The notes beneath the pieces are model-generated. The model did no database searches. It was not told where the DNA came from and saw only the letters and a program-made list of their open reading frames with translations. The position numbers were made by a program, and so were the translations under genes. From assembly GCA_038373885.1 (NCBI GenBank), contig JAWZYV010015848.1, positions 186,001-250,000 on the forward strand: a DNA stretch of 64,000 nucleotides. The letters run 5' to 3'. The DNA comes from Cheiracanthium punctorium (Eukaryota > Arthropoda > Arachnida > Araneae > Cheiracanthiidae). Of the stretch, positions 1-11,379 are shown piece by piece. How positions within the stretch are numbered: position 1 is the first letter of the stretch; every line of letters begins with the position of its first letter.

Positions 1-1517
1 ATTACTTTAGAAAATTATAATCTTCATTTACACCAAATAGTTGTTATTGTTGTTACACATGACTAACTGGAATTCAATCCACAGAGATCAGGCAGCCCAA
101 TATTCTAAAAAAGGAACGAGAAAGGGAAATACCATAAAGAAACAAGATAAACTTGATTTACAAACAAACTAACAAGAAAGGAGCAGGGAATAGAGTTCAA
201 TCAATAAGAGTTCATAAGAGTTCTGACAGTCCAATATAATTTGGGTATTTCCCCAAGTTTTTGAGCCTCTCAATCAAAGTCCAGGCACTCCAGAAACGGT
301 TTAGCATTCATGGGGTCCACTATACAGATTTGACAAATATTTGAATGGAGTATTCCTATTTTGTTAAGATGTTTTACCAAGCAGTAGTGGCCTTTCTTTA
401 GTCTGAAGTTTGGCCCGGATACCAAAGGGGTCTTTGATGTAAATTGAAGTATTTGACGTTTTGTGCATGTTTTGATGCATTTATTCAAAATCTAAAATTT
501 CAAAGAATCTTTATATTCTTAATTGCTGTATGACTATATATTTTTCTTGCGTGGCAGTTTTGGTCATAGGTGAATGTACATTCTTTCTTCCGTGATTTTA
601 GAGTGTGGAGGTGGAGAAGTTCTCGGTGCAAGAGTTAGAAATAAGTGCCGTCGACCACAATGGTGAAATTTTATATCCTCAAGTTTGCACACCCGCATTG
701 TAAAAAAAAAAAAATTGAAACATTTAATAATGGAAAGGGAAAACTAAAGATACGAACGGTCAGAACGCCATGGTCAACGACGGTTGAAAAGGGATAGAAA
801 TGGCTAGAAATTGCTTAAAACAGAAAGAATACGGCTAAAGTAGCTATCCGTAGCGTTTTCGAAAATATGTGGCTAGTTAGAATCTTAAAGTGGCTAATAT
901 GGCAGCCCTGGACACAGCAGAACTGTTCCCAATTATTTTATACAAATAGGCCTGAGACATGTGGAGAGATAAAAAGATAGCAGCATTTATACTATTCAAA
1001 CCCTTGACCGTTTGGTTCTCCACACTTTTTATCTAATCGAACACATGGAGACAATCGAACACATCGCTGAATGTTGACGAAGCCCCTAGTGTAAATCGGA
1101 GTATTGTGAACTCAAATCTAAGGCAAGGAAATAACTGAGCATGGAAGGAGCGCTAACAAGATGTTACTGCTGGAGCTGATATTCAGATAACAATATCGGA
1201 CCTATTACTAAGTTATTCTGCACCTTTACATTTAGGAGATGCATAATACCACGTTTGTTTTCGTTTGCGCAGGGCCGGAGTAACCAGTAACGGGGTCCAG
1301 TACCAATTTTAATACCCGGATCCTCCCACTGTCTATTTTCATATCGCCGCCACCTTATCTGTCTTATATGCACTTACATGCCTCAAAATAAATATTTTTG
1401 AAATTGCACATATAGATGATGTTATTGATTTTAAAAACTTAAAACTGATTTTTTTTAATTTTAAAGTAAATTTATTAAATTGAAGTTTGCATAAAGCATA
1501 TTTGCAAATAATCTTCG
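1..1517. other. No gene recognised
   Basis: AT-rich sequence with scattered stop codons in all frames. The longest open frames (about 70 codons) have no recognisable motif or splice context. A short poly-A run lies near 701-715. Nothing else is supportable here. Confidence 0.5.
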
Positions 1518-1519
1518 TA

Positions 1520-2012
1520 CAGTAAAAACCGGATAATTCGTCCCGTCTAAGAAACCAGAGGGATTAAGCAGGGTCTTTCCTTACTAGTATGTTGAGAGGG
1601 ATAATAACTAAACTCACGTGGAGCATAAATGAACATAGCAGCCCCGTCCAATCGCCAACCGTTTTAAAGTTATTGCGGATAGAATGAAAAAGTCTCTTAA
1701 CTCGACAAAATGCCCAACACCCTACCCAAAAAATAAGGACATATTAAGAAAGAACAGAAGAAAAATCCTTCAAATTAACATCAGCTGTGTTTCAATCGAT
1801 AAATGTAATAGGGAGTTATAAGCACTAAACAATAAAAACAATGCAAAATCTAATATTCGAATACATGATTAATTGGCGATACTGCAAACACTATCTCAGC
1901 TACCGTTCACAGAATTTGAAAAAAAAAACCTTGACCATTCCAATAGCTTTAGAACAAACTAACGATTAAGCCAGTTGTCTAGTTCAGGAGGAATTAAGCC
2001 AAATGATTGCTG
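1520..2012. mobile_element. pogo/Tigger-like MITE, degenerate
   Basis: The left end reads TA then CAGTAAAAACCGGATAATTC. The right end, read on the minus strand, begins TA then CAGCAATCATTTGGCTTAAT. The two share CAG-AA-GG-TAATTC-TCC with small gaps, and the similarity continues weakly inward. TA duplications sit at 1518-1519 and 2013-2014. CAGT ends, TA target sites and an AATTC-type motif are features of pogo-family elements. No transposase is left. The size (493 bp) is close to the better-preserved pogo-like MITE at 31376-31878, but the two were not aligned internally. Assignment is by termini only. Confidence 0.5.
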
Positions 2013-2328
2013 TAATCTTTTAATTTCGTATTCCTTAAGAAGCAGGTTCCGACCATGGATAGATTCCTGAGCTTAACAATTCGATTTTGACCACATTTAT
2101 ATGCACTAGTTTACATTTTATTTATAATGTTGGATAAAGCTACATTTTTATCTGTACGGTAATTACGGCATGCATTCATTTATGTATACATTCATCTGCG
2201 ATGATTCAGTTAATTGCATGGCGACATTTTTAATTTCCTTAATTATGTAACGTGTGTGTAAATGCTATTCATAGAAAAAAGGGCGTCGCAGATTTCAAGG
2301 AAAAATCAAGCTCTTCTATGTTGATTAA

Positions 2329-2612
2329 CCCATTTATGCCTAGTGTCCCTTTTTTGGGACGGCATTTTCGCTATTAGTCGAAAATGTTATTTATTTTTCC
2401 TAGCCTTTATTCATGAGTATTGAGCCTCAACTCAGCAAAATATTTTAACATGACCAAGGAGGATGTTGATTTTAAGATATTTCGATTTTTATGCATAATG
2501 ATTTTAAAAGAAATCATCCCTTGTCCAAGAAATTGACATCAGAAATATATCTATTATTTCTGTTATCAGTAAAAATCGAAGAAAGTCGCAAAAATATCCA
2601 GGCACAAATGGG
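2329..2612. mobile_element. piggyBac-like MITE (TTAA-flanked)
   Basis: The element starts CCCATTTATGCC and ends with the inverted match GGCACAAATGGG. It is flanked on both sides by TTAA (2325-2328 and 2613-2616), the target site of piggyBac transposons. Inside, a small palindrome (CCCTTTTTTGGGA) lies near the left end. There is no coding capacity. It is 284 bp, so it would have been moved by a transposase encoded elsewhere. Confidence 0.7.
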
Positions 2613-3242
2613 TTAAGTGTTTGGCTATGATGCTCACATGTAAAAATATTCGTGATCACTAATATGCAACAAAGCGCAGTGGATGATATAATTTTTTCAA
2701 TAGAATAATATCTATTCTTATGCATAAGGTTTCGTCAAATATTAATGACTGCGACCATAATAGGTAATATTTCTCAAGAAACTGCTGAGTAACCATACTA
2801 ACACGCAGATGTTCTGCGAGGGATAAGCTAGTTTTAAAATAATTTTTGTATTCTATTGAAAGTCTCCCAGAAATCAGAGAAAATGTGAGACAGAAATTCG
2901 GGATAATACGATGAAAAAAAAACTAAATTAATGGTCTGAAGACCAGAAATGCAGAGCAATTGAAAAGCATTCAACTTCTTTATTTTGGAGGCAGTTTTGA
3001 TATTCAATGACCCTACACTTTGTCTCCCGTTCAGTTTGACCGATCTAAGAGAAGCCGCAAGTACAAAAATACAATAAATAATCCCAATTATTAAGATTTT
3101 CAACATTTTTCATTTAGCTTTTCATTTAGCTACAAAAGAGTAAGATTAAAAATATTTATTTTATTAACCAGGTTAAAGTTGTTTCCGAAATTAAAAGTGT
3201 CTCAAACTAGACAAAACTTTCTAGTTTTTTTAGATTTATTAA

Positions 3243-3294
3243 TTGTGCAGTGCTGTAGAAATTATTTCTTCTTTATTTCTACATCACTGCACAA
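3243..3294. repeat. Hairpin, 20-bp arms
   Basis: The arm at 3243-3262 (TTGTGCAGTGCTGTAGAAAT) pairs with 3275-3294 with a single mismatch, leaving a 12-nt loop. It could be the core of a very short MITE or a structured RNA. It is short for a microRNA precursor. Confidence 0.6.
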
Positions 3295-3444
3295 AGGCTT
3301 ACGAAATTATTATAGAATGACTTGCATGATTTTGTTAAAATAAAAGCATTTGATAGTAAATTTTGTAACCAGATTGTTTACTAATATACTCAGTATTTTA
3401 TGAAGGTATATATACCTCATTCTGTGGGAGGATTGAACCACATG

Positions 3445-3514
3445 ACAGTGCAGAATTGTAAAAACTAATAAAGCTTATTAATCTGAATTTTAACAGTTTT
3501 TTACAATTCACTGT
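3445..3514. repeat. Imperfect hairpin
   Basis: The sequence ACAGTGCAGAATTGTAAAA at 3445 onward pairs with TTTTTTACAATTCACTGT ending at 3514, with a 3-nt bulge. Arms are about 20 bp and the loop about 27 nt. It lies 150 bp from the hairpin at 3243-3294, and both contain CAGTG. Confidence 0.5.
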
Positions 3515-5146
3515 TACTATTGCTTTTAAGAATTAAATATTTTTAATGCTAATTTATTTTTGTTTCAAACTCAAAATCCAGTATATCTCAGAAAAAAAAG
3601 AACGAAAAATTAAAAACGTTTTCCTACGACTTTTGAAAAGGAACATTGCATTGAAAATTCAAGATGTTACCGTGGTATTTTAATAACTAACATAATATTT
3701 ACGTTTCAAGAAAAACTCTCTGGATTTATTCAGAGAAATAGTCAAATAAAGTAATAGGGGAAAAAATTGGAAAACCGCAGAAAAAAACAGTGATAAGAAG
3801 TCTCATTTAAAATAAGGATTTAATTAAGTTTTCTATTTCAACGTTTCAAAATTGTAATATTTAATATTTTTAGGACAAAATAAAACTCTATTCTAACTCA
3901 GCTGCCAGATTAATTTCTTTCATTTACATAAAAATCGAGGAAAATATGAATAAAAATCTATAAGTTATGTTTTATCAAATTATAAGTAAGGAGTACTTAG
4001 TTTCAATATGTCCCATAAATAAAAGATTTATACTCAAATGTGATTATTTTTTAAACGTATTAAAAATGTTCATTTGGAAAGAATACAGTGTTTTTATGAA
4101 TTATAACTTTATTTACTCTTTATTAAAAGAAACGACCTATTTGCAATACAGATATGTTTTTGCACGATGTAGCAACTTCTCACAGACAAAATATTTCGCC
4201 AAATTTTTAATTTTGTCCGCAATTTTTATATTAATTTAATTAATGAAAGTTTTCGTTCTCTTGAAAACGGAATTCACCAATTCAGCATAGAGTTTGAAGA
4301 ATATTGAAGAGAATTTTCTTAAAGTATTACATGATCTCGAACCCTCTTTAGTTTGCTTTTAACTGACATGCTTTAAAATAAACAAAGAAATTAAATATTT
4401 ATTATGCGTAGGTAGATATGAATTTTCCACTCTAGGTAGAGTGTTTCCTAATAAAAAGGTAAATATATCGCTATGAAGATCAAATTAAGCTGCATTTAAT
4501 CTAGTGAAATCAAACTCTCTATTTCCTTTCAATGTATGCATTTTGAAATTATACAATACACATTCTTATTTGTTCACGTACTAAATTAAAAAACAAAAAC
4601 TAAGTTTCAATTATTTCCAACATTTAATTTACATTGATATTGAAAGAACTGAACGTAGAACTGACATTTGTATAGTTTGAACACAGTTAGGATAAATGAT
4701 ATGAAGTTCATTGTACTCGCAACAATGAACTGAATATGAAAAAGGAACACCGAAGTAAAAACTTAAAATATGAAAGACGTAGCCAAATTTACTATTAAAA
4801 TGTATAATTAAACATTTGAGATTTTCTAGTAATTATTTGATAATTTTTTTTCTAAAATATCTTGTTCCAGTCTGTACATTCTTTTTAAAATTGTGAAAAG
4901 TTTTCTTTATTATGACACCTGATGACTGTAAAATACAGAAATATCAACCAAGCACTATTTTTTTTTATGAATAGCTCACTTTGAAAAGTGTTTATTTAAT
5001 ATTTCATGATTTTTAAATGTTAATGATCATTTTGATACTTTTAATACTTTAGGCATAGACGAAAAGTGCTTGTGGCTTCGGTTTACCTTCCAAAGTTGCA
5101 AATCTGTCAATCCCCACTCCAGCTGTCATATGCATGGAATGTTTAG
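3515..5146. other. No gene recognised
   Basis: AT-rich, with no transposon termini or exon-like segment found. The 90-codon plus-strand frame at 3967-4239 has ordinary AT-rich composition and no homology that I recognise. I treat it as chance. Confidence 0.5.
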
Positions 5147-5148
5147 TA

Positions 5149-6330
5149 CAGTCGTGTGCAAAAGTTTAACACCACACATAGAAAAATCAGATTTAATGGA
5201 ATTAAGCAACAAAAACATCTGTTACAAATGAACAAAATAGACTTACAAGGTTATTGAAGTGTAGTCAGGATTTTGTCGGACCTCCTTTATTTTTTATCTC
5301 TGCTGCAATCCTTTTAGGCATGCTATAAAGAAGAGACTGGCAGTAAGCTTCAGAAATCTCTGTACACCACACATGCTTTATTGCTTCAACAAGTTCTGTA
5401 GCACTGGATGGTAGCTTCTCTGTAGCTTTATTTTTCACAATACACCACAGATTCTCTATGGGATTCAAATCTAGGCTGTTACCTGGCCATTCAAGCACTT
5501 GGATTTGAGTAGCCGTCAGGCAGTCCTAAACAACCCTTGCCCTGTGACACAGAGCCCCATCATGCATGAAAATTGAGAACTGTGAACATCCACGTGAATC
5601 TTCACTTCTCACGTAACAAATTAAGGTACCGACTGTCGTTCATCGTAGTTTTAGGTGGCAGGAAATACAGAGCAGCAGTACCAGACGCAGACAATGCACC
5701 CCATATCATCTGGCTTGTAGGGTGTTTCACTGGTGGAATCGTATATCTGTCATCAAAGCTTTTTTTCCAAATGGGCGGCGAATACATTTAGCTGCAGAAA
5801 ACACGTGCAGAAAACTGCTGCACACTTGACTCATCGGAAAATAGCACTGTACTCCACTGTTGTTCGGTCCAATTCTGATATAGTCTGACGAAAGTCGATA
5901 GTTTCTTTTTCACACTTTGTGTAAGTCGAGATTTCCTTGCAAGTTTATAGGATAATAAACCAAAATATTTAGTCAAACGTCTTGAAATAGAACTCGAACT
6001 GACGTTGGTGCCCTTTGCAGACAGAGCAGCTCTAATTTTTATTGCAGGAGGTTGTTGCAGATCGAGTGACCATCCTTCTTATCACACGATCATCACTTAC
6101 ATAAGTTTTTCTTTGGCGACTGCTTCTCTTAAGATACGTATGATTTCCCGAAATTTTGAATTTACTGATACATTGATGTCTGATCTTGAATGATCTTGAA
6201 TTTACTGATACTCACCTGTCTTGCTGGCATTTAACTTCAAACTTATTTCACGTTCAGGTAAGCCAACTTCAAGCAAGGCCACTATTTTTGCCCGTTTTTC
6301 AACAATACGTGAAGGATTTTTACCCATTAC
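5149..6330 (-). mobile_element. Tc1-like element, one end only
   Basis: The left terminus reads TA then CAGTCGTGTGCAAAAGTTTA, a typical Tc1-type inverted-repeat start after a TA target. The transposase remnant runs on the minus strand from about 6327 down to 5265. The matching right terminus (a GTGTTAAACTTTTGCAC-type end) was not found between 6330 and 6700, so the right end is lost or unrecognisable. Duplicated short stretches (ATCATTTCCTTGGGC at about 6466 and 6502, and TGATCTTGAATTTACTGATA near 6190) show local decay. Confidence 0.75.
5265..6327 (-). pseudogene. Tc1-family transposase pseudogene (DD34E type)
   Basis: The likely start is the ATG at 6327, followed by MGKNPSRIVEKRAKIVALLE and a helix-turn-helix-like N-terminus. 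After several frameshifts and stops the catalytic core is visible: QWSTVLFSDES with the first Asp near 5840, MIWGALSASGTAAL near 5700, MHDGALCHRA with the second Asp near 5560, and SLDLNPIENLW with the final Glu near 5455. The C-terminal piece (5265-5498) is one intact frame ending in TGA. All three DDE positions are still readable. The frame is broken at least between 6200 and 5976, at about 5790, and at about 5580 and 5525, so no active enzyme is made. Confidence 0.85.
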
Positions 6331-6803
6331 AACAATAATGCAACAGCACTATGTACGCAAAATCCAATAACGAACTACTTACAAACAAGACAGCCATGTT
6401 TATTTATAGCAGTAGAAAGCGTCTGATGCAATAAGCGCATGACATGACGCAATCACGAGCGAAATCATTTCCTTGGGCCAATCTCTTCTATCATTTCCTT
6501 GGGCAAAAATCAATTCTAAGAAACAATTTCTGACAAGCAGAGATGAAATACTGATTTTTTATCAACTGCCCTCACCTGTGACGATGGAAATGTAAAAGTC
6601 AGCAATTCGTTCTTCAACAGTATGCATACAAATAGATATGTTGGAAAACGTTTAGTAACCAATTCATTTGATTCGATTTATTTTTCTTGTTCAACGAGCT
6701 TCCAAGCATCCAGACAATGGAGGAAACTTCTATCTTAAATTTATAATTTTATACTCATGAAATATCTACATTTTATTATTATATAAAAAAAACTCTGACA
6801 ACT

Positions 6804-6900
6804 GATTAGTGGGTTTTTAAAAATTCCATCTTTTACAAAATTCAGTCAATAGGATTAGTGGATTCTTAAAAACTCCTTCTTTTACAAATTCATTCAAAAT
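6804..6900. repeat. 49-bp tandem duplication
   Basis: GATTAGTGGGTTTTTAAAAA at 6804 recurs with a few changes at 6853 (GATTAGTGGATTCTTAAAAA), giving two adjacent 49-bp units. The region has no coding sense. Confidence 0.7.
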
Positions 6901-7664
6901 ATATAAATTTCTGTTTTGACAAGAAACAAAATTTCAATAAATGGAAAAAGGATTTACAATCAAAATATTTACAAGTTTGCTGTGTATAAAATATTCATAT
7001 TATTATCAAACTTTACGCGCTTAAAATGTTCAGATATTTCATAGCGCTTTGTATTAAAACAATCTATCATGATAGATTACTAAATCCATCATCTTAACAT
7101 TCTTTGACACGAAAAAATTCCAGAACAAAAAAAGTCAAATCACACAGCTTCTCCCATCATCTGTTGTAATATCAGTTAAAAGATGACGTTCTTGAAATAT
7201 TTTTATACGTTATGAAAAATCTTTGGAAGGAAGTTCTTGAAATACTTTAGCATAGTAAAAATGTAAATTTTATTTAGTTTCATGCGTTTATGTGACGAAA
7301 ATTTGGCAATTTTACACAAATGACCAATTATAACTTCTATAAATTAATGATAACTTCCATAAATGTACCTTAAATAATATACTCTGGCCTCCAAAAGTTA
7401 AGGTACAACACGTTCTCGAAGGTCACCATAAAAAAAGTGGCAGTAACAGTAAATTGAATAGTTTATATAAATGATAATAATGAACTTTTAAAAAATTCAT
7501 ACAAAAATAGAAAATAACAGGTATGTATGAGTGAGAGAAAAATATGCAAATATCAGGCTTTCGTAGTTAAGTGTGTAACTTAATTTAATTTACAGCTGTT
7601 CTTGACAGTTTACCACAAAAAATAAACTGTTACAACTGTTCGTTGACAAAAGCAGTAGTGTACA

Positions 7665-8262
7665 TCAATTTTTTGGAGAAGCTGTTTGACCCAATCGGTA
7701 GTGTGGCAGATGGGCAGTTGGATAGGAATGGGAATGTCTGATGCAGATTCTGCTAGGCATCTGAATGTGTTTCGCAGTGTAGTCCAAGACTCTGAAATCA
7801 ATATCAATCCAAAGATTCTGAGTCCAGAAGACACGTTGCAGGTTGACCAACAGCTAAAACATCTGCAAAAGACCGTTTTCTAACTCTTTCGGGCCGAAGA
7901 GTGAAAAACACTACCATGCCGCTGCTCGCTGCATACCACTTTGTAGCATCAGGGAGAAGAATCATCGCTAGTACGGTGCGAAGACGTCTTCACAATTCAG
8001 GTTTGTATGCAAGGCGACCAGTTGTGTGTCACTCCCCCCTCAAAGGACGGCAGAGAAGGGCCCTCTTGTGTTGGGCAAGAGAACCTGCTTCCAGGACCAG
8101 AAAACGATGGGCTTCTGTACTCATGAGAGACGATCTCATATTCACACTGGAGAGAGATTAAGACCATCTGCTGATCTGGAGAGAACAACGTACCAGACAC
8201 CAAGATAACACTGTTGAAAGACATACTTACAGAGTTGGTGGAATCTTGGTTTTGGCCGGGAT
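7665..8262 (+). pseudogene. Tc1-family transposase, N-terminal half
   Basis: This part carries the DNA-binding region and the start of the catalytic core in broken frames. Recognisable pieces are QSVVWQMGSW, DSARHLNVFRSVVQ, HFVASGRRI-STVRRRLHNSG and LYARRPVVCHS, then RQRRALLCWARE and the first catalytic Asp in SVLMRDDLIF, where the usual Glu after the Asp is now Asp. Frameshifts fall near 7790, 7880 and 8150. The sequence stops inside the conserved ILVWAG motif, where the 2-kb element has inserted. The other half continues at 10280. Confidence 0.85.
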
Positions 8263-8448
8263 GCGTATTTCACAAGTGCACCGCTATATAAAGATGGGAA
8301 GAAAAAGAGCCTTCCTATTGGCTATTTCGCGATTGTTTCCATTACGTCATACATCGCGAGGTTCGGGTGTTGTGCTAGTAAATATACGCCATTAAAGAAA
8401 TAATTATATGAGACAACGAATTCCGATTCCTTCATTTATGACAGGTAG

Positions 8449-8490
<42 letters not shown>

Positions 8491-10270
8491 TATAGATTAA
8501 ACAGATCAAGAATTTGAAGCTGAAAGAAAATCTGAATTTTAAGGAAGGGGCAATACTTGCTTAGCTATTTTTTTTTTTTTTTTTTTAGTACTCCTGTTTG
8601 CTAAATATTTCGAGTTGCTTCGTACTGGATATGGAAATCAACATTTTTTATTGTGCGAATTTAAACCATCTAACAGCCATGTAGAAATAAAAGTTATTTT
8701 AAATATTACATAGAGATTAAATTTCATTTTATGTAACTTTTCTTAAGTATGAATTTGAATTTACAAAAATAAAGAATTTTGCAGTTCAGATTTTCAGTTG
8801 AGATTTTGGATTAATGAACCCCAATCCCCAATAAAAGGTTAATTGAAAAAAAAATATTTCATTTAAATCGAAAATCTGAACTGATTTAAAATTATAATAA
8901 TAATATTTAAAAAAAAAAAAACTTACCTGCAGTTTTTTCCGGTGAGAAGTGCAGGAAATTCTTACTTTTAATATGATTTTGCTGGACTTATAAAAATAGA
9001 ACAACAAATTTCAGAAATTGTACTTTCAGTTTTAATCTTCAACGGAGCAAAAATACATAAAGCTTATATGTAAATTCTTCTACCCTCTAAATTTACCACT
9101 TCAACCAAATATTTACTTGCACACACATGCAATTAGTTTCCTTATTTTATTGATATTATTCATTTAAAATTTTAAGTTAATTAACGTTCTTCCATATTTA
9201 TAATGCAACACTCTTGTCTTCACTTTAAAGCATAATATATAAGTAATTTTTTGCTATATGCCTCACATTTTTTTTAAGAAAGTGCTGTAATAGTTTTCTC
9301 TATATTTTTCTACAATTTTTAAATTTCCTTGGAAAAAAATCATTATACTGCCTCTTAAACTGTACAGGGCTGATTGTTCATTTAGACTGGAATGGGGAGG
9401 GGATAAAGTGTTACAAATATACAATCTCTTTTGAGTTTTTTTAAACAGGTTACTCTTGTCAATTTTAAATTACTTTTAATAATCACTGAAAAAATATGCA
9501 CATCAATTCAATAATTCTCTATAGTTTTAGTATATTAATTGGAACCTACAGTTACAAAATATAAATTTAATTTGCATTAAACATAGATTTTACACTTTAA
9601 AATTTTCGTTTGGTGCACACAACAAGAATTTACAAAATAAAAATTTTGTCTTGAATATTGCCAATTTTAAAACTTAATTTCTAAGGTTATATTTTTTCTC
9701 TGAGAAAAATTTAACATATGAATTACAATCTCTGGTGTACAATCAATATGCATTAGAAATTTAATGTTCGAATGCAAAATTCTTTATTTTTGTAAGTTAA
9801 TGCTTAAGGAAAGTTACATAAAATGAAATTTAATCTCTATGTAATATTTAAAATAACTTTTAGTTCTACATGGCTGTTAGATGGTTAAATTCGCACAATA
9901 AAAAATGTTGATTTCCATATCCAGTAGATGGCGCCAGCAACTCGAAATATTTAGCTAACAGGAGTACTAAAAAAAAAAAAAAATAGCTAAGCAAGTATTG
10001 CCCCTTTCTTAAAATTCAGATTTTCTTTCAGCTTCAAATTCTTGATCTGTTTAATCTATAGTATTTTTTTTATATATATATTTGCACCTTGTCATAAATG
10101 AAGGAATCGGAATTCGTTGTCTCATATAATTATTTCTTTAATAGCGTATGTTTACTAGCAGAACACCCGAACCTTACGATGTCTGACGTAATGGAAACAA
10201 TCGCGAAATAGCCAATAGGAAGGCTCTTTTTCTTCCCATCTTTATATAGCGGTGCACTTGTGAAATACGC
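8263..10270. mobile_element. Long inverted-repeat transposon, Mutator-like form, inserted in Tc1 transposase
   Basis: Two inverted arms of about 500-520 bp (8263-8783 and 9773-10270) flank a 1-kb AT-rich centre with no convincing gene. The outer ends read GCGTATTTCACAAGTGCACC in both arms. The flanks are GGCCGGGAT (8254-8262) and GGCCGGCGT (10271-10279), a 9-bp target duplication with two mismatches. Removing the element and one copy of the duplication restores the Tc1 transposase reading, which proves insertion. Very long terminal repeats with 9-bp duplications are the usual signature of Mutator-like elements. Foldback elements are the alternative. The arms include a poly-T/poly-A tract and an (AT)n run that is expanded only in the left arm. 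Confidence 0.85.
8450..8489. repeat. (AT)n microsatellite
   Basis: About 20 AT units lie inside the left arm of the 2-kb inverted-repeat element. The right arm has only a short TATATATATA here, so the run expanded after insertion. Confidence 0.95.
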
Positions 10271-10279
10271 GGCCGGCGT

Positions 10280-10649
10280 CTCACTCAGTGGGCACACTGA
10301 CCTGCATGTGTTGCATGGAGGAACTCTGACTGGTGTGAGATATCGGGATGAAATCCTTGATCCATATGTATGCCTATATGCCGGTACTATTAGCAATTAT
10401 TTCATTCTGATGGATAATAATGCACAACCTCACCGACTTGTGGTTGTTGAGGACTATCTTGGGGGTCATGGTTTGGAGCGAATGGAATGGCTAGCTCGAT
10501 TTTCAGACCTGAATCCAATAGAACATCCTTGCAACTATCTTTGCAGACAAGTGGCTGCTTTAAGCTCTCCTCCAAGGTTCTTAGATGAGCTAGAACAAGG
10601 CTTACTCCGTGTCTGGTCTTCGCTTCCCATTTCGGTGTACCACAACTGA
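10280..10649 (+). pseudogene. Tc1-family transposase, C-terminal half
   Basis: This continues the transposase interrupted at 8262 in one open frame to the TGA at 10647-10649. It reads GVSLSGHTDLHV-HGGTLTGVRY, then FILMDNNAQPH, SDLNPIEHP and the C-terminal SLPISVYHN. In the family the middle catalytic Asp sits in a DDNA-PH motif. Here it reads DNNA, so the second metal-binding Asp is replaced by Asn, and the usual RPH Arg is Gln. The final Glu (PIEH) remains. The enzyme was therefore already disabled, or was disabled independently of the insertion. A frame on the other strand overlaps it and is a shadow. Confidence 0.9.
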
Positions 10650-11013
10650 ATTTGCATCATGGAAAGTCGATGCATTTAAGTTAGGATTTGGGCACAGTCC
10701 TTATTAGAACTCATTTTCGTTATGTTTCTATGATATTTTACCTCATAAAACAGTGATGTACTTTTTTTTTCCAAAAATGGATCATTTCCACCAAAATTGC
10801 TTTTTGTGTGTGTGTGAGTGAATCATTTTTAAACGTTTAACTTGTGTAAATTTCTTTCGCATGCAATAATTAACTGTTTAGTGCAATTTTCTTCAGATTT
10901 GTTATTTTTAAATTCATTCATTTGCAAATTAGACGTAGAAAACATACAAATTCGGATAAATTAATCAATTACATGGAATCGAGAGGGAATTTACTCATTA
11001 ATATCATAACAAA

Positions 11014-11375
11014 ATAGCCATTTTTGAACGGAAAATTCTGAAGGGGATACTTGGTGGGAAAGAAATAAACTTTTGGAGAAGAAGACATAAGTCTGTGCTG
11101 TATAAAGTCTGTAATGAGCCAGACATCATAAAATTTATCAGGATTAACCGCATGAAATGGGAGGCTCTTATAATTAAAACTGATGATGATTCCATACTAA
11201 AAATTTCCTTCTTTATTTACCATTAGCATGCAGAAAAAGACGAAGACCGAAACTGAGATGGATGGACGCAGCGGAACCCGCGTTTCTTGTTATCAGAGTG
11301 AGAGACCGGCTACATGTGTCAAAAACAGACTCCGAGGGAAGAACATTCAGGAGGCTCTGAATCATCGTGGTTTGT
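11014..11375 (+). pseudogene. LINE reverse-transcriptase C-terminal fragment
   Basis: The plus-strand reading IAIFERKILKGILGGKEINF, then WRRRHKSVLYKVCNEPDI and IKFIRINRMKWEALI, then a stop and RRRPKLRWMDAAE with RVRDRLHVSKTD, matches the layout of the post-thumb region of many arthropod non-LTR retrotransposons. Those carry FERKILR, WRxRxNxELY, EPDI, IKxxRLRWAGH and RRGRPxLRWxD in this order. Stops occur near 11217 and after RRL at about 11360. The upstream polymerase palm motifs and a 3' tail are absent. The exact clade cannot be told by eye. Confidence 0.75.
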
Positions 11376-11379
11376 TTGC

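Larger units (their letters stand above)
7382..10700 (+). mobile_element. Tc1-like element split by a 2-kb insertion
   Basis: The left end is TA then CTCTGGCCTCCAAAAGTTAA, which resembles a Tc1-type terminal repeat. The transposase remnant lies on the plus strand in two parts (7665-8262 and 10280-10649), separated by the younger element 8263-10270. Joined at the insertion point, the flanks restore the conserved frame of the family. The right terminal repeat is not convincing: GATGTACTTTTTTTTTCCA near 10750 is only a weak match. Without the insertion the element would be about 1.3-1.4 kb, normal for Tc1. Confidence 0.75.

Noticed and set aside
8786..9007. Minus-strand frame ending at CTGCAG then GTAAGTTT inside the 2-kb element
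   Set aside because: It is low complexity with no acceptor or homology. A single donor-like site is not enough.
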